From the NCBI RefSeq assembly GCF_000274605.1, contig NZ_AKNV01000006.1, positions 434,001 through 498,000 of the forward strand: 64,000 bases of DNA, written 5' to 3'. Shown piece by piece: positions 57,742-64,000 of this stretch. This DNA is from Helicobacter pylori NQ4053 (lineage in GTDB: Bacteria; Campylobacterota; Campylobacteria; Campylobacterales; Helicobacteraceae). How positions within the stretch are numbered: the first letter of the stretch is position 1; every line of letters begins with the position of its first letter. The translations under genes were made by a program, and so were the position numbers. The notes beneath the pieces were generated by a model. That model made no database searches. It saw nothing but the letters and a program-made list of their open reading frames with translations, and had not been told where the DNA came from.

Positions 57742-59982
57742 CTAGAAAATCCACCCGTAATTAAAAAACACTTTAAAATGACTGCCCCCTTCATTAAGGG
57801 TGATAGAATTGGTAGTTGCACCATCGCTAGAAACGACTCTAGATTTCAACTGGACTAAAGGAACGCTAATGCCTATAGAATATTTAGAATGCTTGTAGCG
57901 GTAATTCAACCCACCGGTCACATTTAAATTACCGCTCCCTTTGTATTGATTCAACAAATAATAGCTGTTGTATAAGCCCCTTAACCCCCCAAACACCCCA
58001 AGAGAGGAAGTGAAAACTTTCTTGGTTAGATTGTTTTTAGGGTTCTTTTCGTTGGTGTAATTGGTGATGAAATCAAACAACACGTCCATTCCCACGCCAT
58101 AGCTTAATTGCTGGATTTTTTCGTTATTGGCTTGAGCGTAGTTGTATTTGATGATGCCATAAGAAGACAACCCTAAGTAATCATTAAAGTATTTTTGATA
58201 GCCCATTTTAAGATTAACGCCTAATAGGGGGGCTCCAAAGGGCCGTGAGGTTTTTGAAGTGCGATAGGTAGTGGTGCTAGATTTAGAAGATGAAAGGCTT
58301 TGACTGATCGCGCTAAGCATAGTGGTCGCAAAATCTTGCGTGTTCAAACTGGCGTTTAAATAGTTGGTTTGGCTGCTCAAATTAGTGTAATCCACCGGTA
58401 GAGCGTTTTGATCAATGAGTTGCTGCCAAACCGCACTGGTAACGCCTATAAGCCCGGCGGGGACTTGAGAGCAATCAGTATAAATGGAATTGGGGTAATT
58501 GCTAGGGAAAGCGGGCTGATTTTTGCCGCCAAAACGAGAGCACACATCATAGGTAGAGCCATCGGTGTCTCGCACTTCATGCCCGTTGTCAAACACTTGC
58601 ACTTCTTGCCCATTTACTTGCTCTATTTTCCCGCCCTTACAGCGCTCTTCTGGCCCATTGTTTTCTTCACACATGCGCACTCTTTGATAAGTCATGTTCC
58701 CGTTATGCGTATAGCCTAAAGTATGGCCGTATTCATGGATGATGTCTCTTAATTGCATGATGGCGACTTTATTCAATTCTTTGCCAAACAGTATTTCAGG
58801 GTCTAAGAAAGGAGACAATATCCCTAAAGCGCCAAAATTGGTGCCATCATCGCCTGGGCCATTCGGGCCGCCATATTGAGACCCTAGCCCTAAATCCCCT
58901 CCTCTTGGGGGCAAGAGATTCACATAAAGATTATTTGTAACTCTATAGCTATAGATAACATCTTGCGGCGTTAATATCACTGAGCCTGTTTGCCCGTTTT
59001 CTATATTGTATTCATCTCCGGCATTTTTAGCGATCAATTTAGGATCCACAAGCCCATCGTTGTAAGGGTTCACGCATGTAGAATAATTGGAATAACATGG
59101 CTTTGACAGGTTGTTGTCGCTAAACTGAAAGGGGGCGTTTTTAATAGCATCTTCCCACGATTTAGAGTCAAACACCGCCATCATGTTCAGCATTAAATTG
59201 GTCAAATTTTTAGCGTCTTGAGAGGTGAAAGGCGGCACTTTAGCCACACAATTTTCTTGATTTTCGTATGGAGGGCATGGGGGTTTAGAACCAGTGCCGT
59301 TACCGCTAGAAAATTGGTTGTAATTGATATAAGTCATTTGAAGATTGGTTGTAACCTTGCTGAGCTTGTTAAACAGATTCTGCGTGCTGGCATCAGAAAA
59401 TTTTGTGGTGGTGGTTTGGAGTTGTTGGAAGCCATCAGCGTTAAGTTGCGGATCGTTAAACAAGCTTGCGGGCAGAATGATTTGAGATTGTTTAGGGATA
59501 GTCTCTATCACGCCCAAACTGACTACATTGCCTTGATTGTCTGTATAACTCAGCTCAATATTGTTTAAATTATAAGGCAAGAAGTTTTGTATCATAATCA
59601 AGCTGCTATCACCATAGCCTGCTTCTTCAGCGCTTTCTTGGTTATAAGCGGTTACATACACAGGGGTTAAAGAATAAAAGGTTAAGTTGGTGATATTGTC
59701 CTCTGCAAACAACTCAGTCGCATTCTTTAAAATGGTGCTTTGGGAGATGTAGTATTTCCCATAGGTGCTTTGAGGGGTAATGGGTTTGGGTTTGGGTTTT
59801 GGTTTGGGTTTTTGTTGAGTGGTGGCTATGGTTTGTTCTTGGGTTTGTGTGCCTTGTAATAGCCCGGTTTCAAAGCCGGCTTCTATAAAAAAGCCGTCTT
59901 TTTGGTGTTTTTGAAAGGCTTCTACAGCGGTGAATGATCCGATTAGGGACAAACAAATCGTTTTACTAACGAGTTTTAGCAT
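57742..59982 (-). CDS. homD: HomD-type outer-membrane protein with an HExxHxxGxxH motif
   Basis: A large (746-residue) outer-membrane protein, HP1453-like. It has a signal peptide (about 22 residues) and a KPKPKPKPKP tract. A long extracellular part follows with several Cys pairs, and then a C-terminal barrel of the Hop/Hom family (about 590-746: GVNLKMGYQKYFNDYLGLSSYGIIKYNYAQA, LSYGVGMDVLFDF, FFNYGWIF). At 416-426 the sequence HEYGHTLGYTH matches the zinc site of metzincin-like peptidases. No clear Met-turn was found, so activity is a question. AGGAG serves ATG 59982. Confidence 0.83.
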   Translation of the reverse strand: MLKLVSKTICLSLIGSFTAVEAFQKHQKDGFFIEAGFETGLLQGTQTQEQTIATTQQKPKPKPKPKPITPQSTYGKYYISQSTILKNATELFAEDNITNLTFYSLTPVYVTAYNQESAEEAGYGDSSLIMIQNFLPYNLNNIELSYTDNQGNVVSLGVIETIPKQSQIILPASLFNDPQLNADGFQQLQTTTTKFSDASTQNLFNKLSKVTTNLQMTYINYNQFSSGNGTGSKPPCPPYENQENCVAKVPPFTSQDAKNLTNLMLNMMAVFDSKSWEDAIKNAPFQFSDNNLSKPCYSNYSTCVNPYNDGLVDPKLIAKNAGDEYNIENGQTGSVILTPQDVIYSYRVTNNLYVNLLPPRGGDLGLGSQYGGPNGPGDDGTNFGALGILSPFLDPEILFGKELNKVAIMQLRDIIHEYGHTLGYTHNGNMTYQRVRMCEENNGPEERCKGGKIEQVNGQEVQVFDNGHEVRDTDGSTYDVCSRFGGKNQPAFPSNYPNSIYTDCSQVPAGLIGVTSAVWQQLIDQNALPVDYTNLSSQTNYLNASLNTQDFATTMLSAISQSLSSSKSSTTTYRTSKTSRPFGAPLLGVNLKMGYQKYFNDYLGLSSYGIIKYNYAQANNEKIQQLSYGVGMDVLFDFITNYTNEKNPKNNLTKKVFTSSLGVFGGLRGLYNSYYLLNQYKGSGNLNVTGGLNYRYKHSKYSIGISVPLVQLKSRVVSSDGATTNSITLNEGGSHFKVFFNYGWIF

Positions 59983-60192
59983 GAAATCTCCTTATTGTCT
60001 TTTTTAACATTTTTACTCAAAAACAGTTGATAGGCAGTTGATAGTATGTATATATTTTAAACTAGCTCATTTTACCCCTTTTTGAAAAATGGCAGTATGG
60101 TTTTTTGCAAATACGGATACTAAACGGCGCTAATGGGTAAAAAGTCTTAAAAAGTAGCGCTAAAAAGGGTTTTATCCATTCTTTAAGCGGTT

Positions 60193-61545
60193 TCATTTGC
60201 CTAAGCAAAATTCGCTAAACATGCTATCAAGCATTTGGCTGGTTTCATAAGGGCGGGTGAGCAAGTTCAAGTTTTCTATCGCGCTTAAAATATGATAAGA
60301 AAAAAGCTCTAAAGTGTCTAAATGGCTTTTAGCGTTTTGCAATTCAGTAATGGCGTTTTCTAGGGCGGTTTTTTGGGCTAGGGAAGTGAGCAAAAGTTTG
60401 TTTTGAGTGTCTAGTTTGGGGAAAAACCCACTGATTTTTTGGCTCAAATCTTTCAAGCAAGCCTTGGAATTTAGGGTGTTGGTTTCTAGGATAGAATAAG
60501 GGATTTTAAGATAAGATTTTAAAATTTCAAGCTCTAGTTTGGGGGCTAGATCGTTTTTGTTCAAAACGACAATACAAGGCTTTTTAGCGCGATTAAGGGT
60601 GTCAATGATAGTAAAATCTTCTTTTTCTAGGGGTTTAGAAAGATCAAACACGCCTAAAATGATGTCGCAATTTTCTAAACTTTTAAGGCTTTTTTCAATC
60701 CCTAAACGCTCTATTTCATCCGTGCTCTCTCTAATGCCAGCCGTATCAATCAAGCGCACCTTATGCCCTTTTAGTTCAATGACTTCTTCTATAGTGTCTC
60801 TTGTCGTGCCTTTAATATCGCTCACTAAAGCCCTTTCTTCTAAAAGCATAGCGTTTAATAGGGAGCTTTTACCGGCATTGGGTTTGCCAACAATGCTTAA
60901 GGCATGCCCTTTGTTCCTTTGTTTTTGCGCGTTAGAAAAGTCTAACAAATCCTTAAAAGAGGCGATTTGTTTTTCTAAATTAAAAGACACTTCCTTTAAA
61001 AAATCGCTAGGGATGTCTTCTTCGCTATAATCAATCAAAACTTCTGAACTCGCCAAAAGCTTTAAAAGATTATTTCTGGCTTCTTCAATAAAAATTTTTA
61101 ACTCGCCCTTAAGCTGCCTAGCCAGAGCGTTTAAAACGCTTTCATCTTCACAAAGGATGAGCTGAACGCTCGCTTCAATCTCGCTCAAATCCATTTTATG
61201 GTTTAAAAAGGCTTTTTTGCTAAATTCCCCCGCTTTAGCGAGCCTAGCCCCTAAATTCAAACAGGCTTGTAAGATATTTTGCGCTAAAAGGGGGCTTCCA
61301 TGGCATTGGATTTCGCACACATCTTCACCGGTGAAACTATAGGGGGCTTTGAAATAAATGACTAGCGCTTTGTCCAATAAAACGCCATTAGAAAAAATAT
61401 CGCACACGTAAGCGTATCTGGGGGTGAAGTCTTGTTTTTGGGTGAGTTGTTTGAGGATGTTTAGGGCGTTATGGCCGCTGATTTTAATGATGCTAATCGC
61501 TCCCTTGCCTAAAGGGGTAGCGATAGCGGCGATGGTGTCATTCAT
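60193..61545 (-). CDS. mnmE: tRNA modification GTPase MnmE
   Basis: With MnmG it makes the cmnm5 group on wobble uridine of certain tRNAs. From ATG 61545 the product is 450 residues: an N-terminal folate-binding domain (TIAAIATPLGKGAISIIKISG, YSFTGEDVCEIQCHG), a helical domain, and an inserted G domain. The G domain has G1 GKPNAGKSSLLNAM, G3 DTAGIRES and G4 NKND. The C-terminal CLGK ends in the Cys used in catalysis. The start overlaps the end of jag by eight bases; an ATG at 61578 lies well inside jag. Confidence 0.95.
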   Translation of the reverse strand: MNDTIAAIATPLGKGAISIIKISGHNALNILKQLTQKQDFTPRYAYVCDIFSNGVLLDKALVIYFKAPYSFTGEDVCEIQCHGSPLLAQNILQACLNLGARLAKAGEFSKKAFLNHKMDLSEIEASVQLILCEDESVLNALARQLKGELKIFIEEARNNLLKLLASSEVLIDYSEEDIPSDFLKEVSFNLEKQIASFKDLLDFSNAQKQRNKGHALSIVGKPNAGKSSLLNAMLLEERALVSDIKGTTRDTIEEVIELKGHKVRLIDTAGIRESTDEIERLGIEKSLKSLENCDIILGVFDLSKPLEKEDFTIIDTLNRAKKPCIVVLNKNDLAPKLELEILKSYLKIPYSILETNTLNSKACLKDLSQKISGFFPKLDTQNKLLLTSLAQKTALENAITELQNAKSHLDTLELFSYHILSAIENLNLLTRPYETSQMLDSMFSEFCLGK

Positions 61546-62335
61546 TGTTAAAGTCGTTGATAACGATGTATTTTTCATCGTTTAAGTTGGTTTTGATAGA
61601 AACATATTTGTTAGGGAACGCTTTTCGTAGTTTCTTTAAAGCGATATAGGTTAAAACGCCATCAGGGGCTTTCATCTGCCCTTTACCCACCTCATGCACG
61701 GTCATGATCACGCTTTGGAGTTGCGCTTCCATAACCTTTTCTTGGTTTTGTAAAAAAGTGGAGATTTCTAAGCGGATACTATAGCCATAAGTAGGGTGGA
61801 TCCAATTAAAGAGCAAGTAAGAAAGGGCTTTGTAGCGATAACCCTTTTCGCCAATTAAAAGGGCGGAATCTTCGCCATCAATATCAATCAATAAAACCCC
61901 CGGTTCATAAAGGCTGACTTCCACTTTATTGATTTTATAGGGCAAGTGGGAGAATAAGTCTTTCAATTCTTGCTTAATTTCATGGAGTTTGTCTCCATTA
62001 TGAGATTCTTCTTTAGGGTTTTTTTTAGGGGGTTTAGGGGTGATTCTTTCTTCTTGCGGTGTTTCTGTTTCTAAGTTTTGTTTTTTTTCTTCTATATTGT
62101 TTTGATGGATTTCTTTCGTGTTGGTTTCTTTAACGCTCTCTTCTTTAACCTCTTTAACGCTCTCTTTAACGCCCACTAAAATAATGGCTTCTTTTTTACC
62201 GATGTTTAAAAAACCTTTAGAGGGCGTTTGAATGACTTCGTATTGCAAATTAATAATGGGGCAATTCAAGGCGATAGAAGCTTGAATGAGGGCTTCTTCT
62301 AAGGTTTTGGCTTTGATTTCAATAAAATTTTGCAT
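61538..62335 (-). CDS. jag: Jag/KhpB-type RNA-binding protein
   Basis: A 265-residue protein with the Jag N-terminal domain (about 1-55: EIKAKTLEEALIQASIALNC, GFLNIGKKEA), a charged Lys/Glu-rich linker (about 60-120), a KH-like domain (LIDIDGEDSALLIGEKGYRYKALSYLL) and an R3H-like end. Jag/KhpB binds RNA and in other bacteria affects cell-wall synthesis and division. ATG 62335 shares its A with the yidC stop (TGATG), so it is coupled to yidC. Confidence 0.88.
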   Translation of the reverse strand: MQNFIEIKAKTLEEALIQASIALNCPIINLQYEVIQTPSKGFLNIGKKEAIILVGVKESVKEVKEESVKETNTKEIHQNNIEEKKQNLETETPQEERITPKPPKKNPKEESHNGDKLHEIKQELKDLFSHLPYKINKVEVSLYEPGVLLIDIDGEDSALLIGEKGYRYKALSYLLFNWIHPTYGYSIRLEISTFLQNQEKVMEAQLQSVIMTVHEVGKGQMKAPDGVLTYIALKKLRKAFPNKYVSIKTNLNDEKYIVINDFNNE

Positions 62336-63981
62336 CAATGTTCCTTTTTGTTTTGCGCATGCATGCGTTTTTTATTCTCTAAGACTTTATTAATGATGAG
62401 TTGTTGCAACACCGAAAGGATGTTGTTCGTGGTCCAATACAAGACTAACCCTGCAGGGAAAGTGATTAAAAAGATTGTGAATAATAGGGGCAAGAGTTTA
62501 AAAATCTTTGCTTGCATGGGATCGGTCATGGTGTTTGGCGTAACGCTTTGGTGCCAATACATAGACGCTCCCATAAGAAGCGGTAAAATAAAATACGGAT
62601 CCATGATGGATAAATCATAAATCCATAAGATCCACTCTGAGCTTTTCAATTCCACAGCGTTATAAAGCACTCTATAAATGGCAAAAAACACCGGGATTTG
62701 TAAGATTAAAGGCAGACAACCCCCTAATGGGTTAGCCCCATGTTTTTTGTAAAGCTGCATCATGTGGGCTTGCAACTTTTGGGGTTCGCCCTTGTATTTT
62801 TCTTGGAGTTCTTTCATTTTAGGGGCTAATTCCTTGAGCTTTTGCATGCTCACCATGCCCTTATAGCTTAAAGGATAAAGGATGATGCGCACGATAATCG
62901 TTAAAAGAATGATAGCCCAACCCCAATTACCCACGAATTGATACAAATAATCCAGTAAAACAAACACGCCTTTAGCAAAGAAAGTGATCAAGCCATACTC
63001 TATCACATCAGTGAGCATGGGTGAAATCGCTTTCAAAGAGCGGTAATCTTTGGGGCCAATATAGCCATGCAAATTCGCTTCATTTTTAAGAGAAATGAAC
63101 CCTAAGGGGTTTTTAGTGCCGATTTCTGAATCAATTAAGGCTTCAAAACCTTGAGAATCTTTAGTGAAAAGCAAGGTGGTGAAATACCTATCCACGCTGG
63201 ATAAAAAGAGGGTGTTAGAAAAGCGTTTGATTTCTTTAGCGTCTTTATCTTCAATTTTTTCAATTTTTTTGTCGTTGTTTTCTAAAAGCACGCCTGAAAA
63301 GGTGTAGCTGTCCAAATCAGCCACCGGCCTGTAACCATTGGTGATCACATAGCTAGGGATAAGGTTATTGGGCGATTTGAAGGCGATTTTTAAATCATAA
63401 TGCAAATCATCATAGAAAGTCAGGGTTTTAATGATAGTAAGAGCGCCTAAATCTTGGGTTAAAACAAGCTGTTCATTAGGCCCAAGAGTGGTTTTTGAAG
63501 CGCTATAAGGGGTGTTGAACGCTTTGTTATTGAGCGTAGGGTCTAAAAAACGCACTTCTAAAGGCTTGAGTTTATCGGCTGCTAAAAGGGGGAGCTCTTT
63601 TAGGGGGGGTTGCGCGTTTTCTTTGGAGCTAAAAAGATGGCCCACATGCTCTAAAAAGCCCTTTTGTTTGGGGGTTAGATACTTTTTGTCCTTGAGATAA
63701 ACCTGTTTGATGCGCCCTAAAGAATCAATTTCAATCCTGGCATGTTCAAAAGAAATGGTGCTTAACAAATTCTCTTGGGGGATGGTTTGAGTAACGCTAA
63801 AATGTTGGGCGTTGGGCGCGTTAGGACTTGTTGTTGTGTGGTTGTTGGTTGTTTCTTGCTTTGTGGTTTGGGTTGTTGTTTTGTTTGGTTTTTGGAAAAA
63901 ATAGCTATAAAGAGCGATAAACAAGAAAGACAGAGCGATCGCTAAAATCAAGCGGAGATTATTATTGTTGTTTCTATCCAT
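62335..63981 (-). CDS. yidC: YidC membrane protein insertase
   Basis: Inserts and folds inner-membrane proteins, alone or with SecYEG. The 548-residue product has an N-terminal membrane helix (LILAIALSFLFIALYSYFF) and a Thr/Asn-rich linker. A large periplasmic domain spans about 60-330, and the conserved YidC core follows with five helices: GWAIILLTIIVRIILYPLSYKG, GCLPLILQIPVFFAIYRVL and FPAGLVLYWTTNNILSVLQQ. The end is basic (NKKEH), for ribosome contact. Its operon continues with jag and mnmE; the preceding gene lies outside the window. Confidence 0.96.
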   Translation of the reverse strand: MDRNNNNNLRLILAIALSFLFIALYSYFFQKPNKTTTQTTKQETTNNHTTTSPNAPNAQHFSVTQTIPQENLLSTISFEHARIEIDSLGRIKQVYLKDKKYLTPKQKGFLEHVGHLFSSKENAQPPLKELPLLAADKLKPLEVRFLDPTLNNKAFNTPYSASKTTLGPNEQLVLTQDLGALTIIKTLTFYDDLHYDLKIAFKSPNNLIPSYVITNGYRPVADLDSYTFSGVLLENNDKKIEKIEDKDAKEIKRFSNTLFLSSVDRYFTTLLFTKDSQGFEALIDSEIGTKNPLGFISLKNEANLHGYIGPKDYRSLKAISPMLTDVIEYGLITFFAKGVFVLLDYLYQFVGNWGWAIILLTIIVRIILYPLSYKGMVSMQKLKELAPKMKELQEKYKGEPQKLQAHMMQLYKKHGANPLGGCLPLILQIPVFFAIYRVLYNAVELKSSEWILWIYDLSIMDPYFILPLLMGASMYWHQSVTPNTMTDPMQAKIFKLLPLLFTIFLITFPAGLVLYWTTNNILSVLQQLIINKVLENKKRMHAQNKKEH

Positions 63982-64000
63982 TGTGATTAAACCTTAATGA

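Noticed and set aside
1-64000. CRISPR arrays or cas genes
   Set aside because: No regularly spaced direct repeats of CRISPR size and no cas-like protein were found.

Overview
The window is chromosomal DNA of Helicobacter pylori or a very close relative. The evidence is dnaA beside comH with TCATTCAC-type DnaA boxes, a bacterial arginase with the H. pylori-specific insert, FecA3, several Hor/Hom-family outer-membrane proteins, Lpp20, an AapA-type small toxin, and part of a tfs-type integrative conjugative element (ICE). HP numbers below are recalled from strain 26695 and were not looked up. The order reads roughly HP1523-HP1533, then HP1404-HP1391, then an ICE remnant, then HP1471-HP1450. Colinear blocks are therefore joined differently from 26695, with joints near 9.6-9.9 kb and at the ICE remnant.

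Layout: 0-9.6 kb holds the 5' part of recG, a lipoprotein/outer-membrane pair, exonuclease III, tRNA-Phe, comH, the bipartite origin flanking dnaA, a nucleoside-phosphorylase homologue, glmS and thyX. At 9.67-9.87 kb there is an unlisted type I toxin-antitoxin locus (30-aa AapA-like peptide plus antisense IsoA). From 9.9-16.7 kb lies a type I restriction-modification system with a half-length HsdS. Both hsdM and hsdR are split by -1-type frame breaks in A-rich runs. From 16.8-28.8 kb are fecA3 (with a NikR-like site), rocF, ald, a GmrSD-like DUF262/DUF1524 gene behind a promoter with a 14-A tract, horL, nadK, recN, an RqcH/FbpA homologue and a small unknown gene.

From 29.0-37.2 kb is an 8.2-kb tfs-type ICE remnant: VirB2, VirB3, VirB4, a Toprim protein and two small element genes. 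It ends in a single 846-aa reading frame fusing a type IA topoisomerase to VirB11, apparently made by an internal deletion. Its right end is the AAAGAATG motif, placed inside the tail of a restriction-modification gene whose two-domain specificity partner (G8 tract) follows.

From 38.6-64 kb the window is mostly core: polA, horJ, ilvE, an outer-membrane gene whose signal peptide is out of frame at homopolymer runs, an Mla-type lipid-transport operon, a cytochrome c peroxidase, dnaE, a pseudouridine synthase, thioredoxin 2, and a LpoB-like/Lpp20 envelope operon. It continues with a small ORF broken by one UGA, the large outer-membrane protein HomD (which carries an HExxHxxGxxH motif), and the mnmE-jag-yidC cluster. 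The recurring theme is switchable or decaying surface and restriction genes set between intact housekeeping operons.
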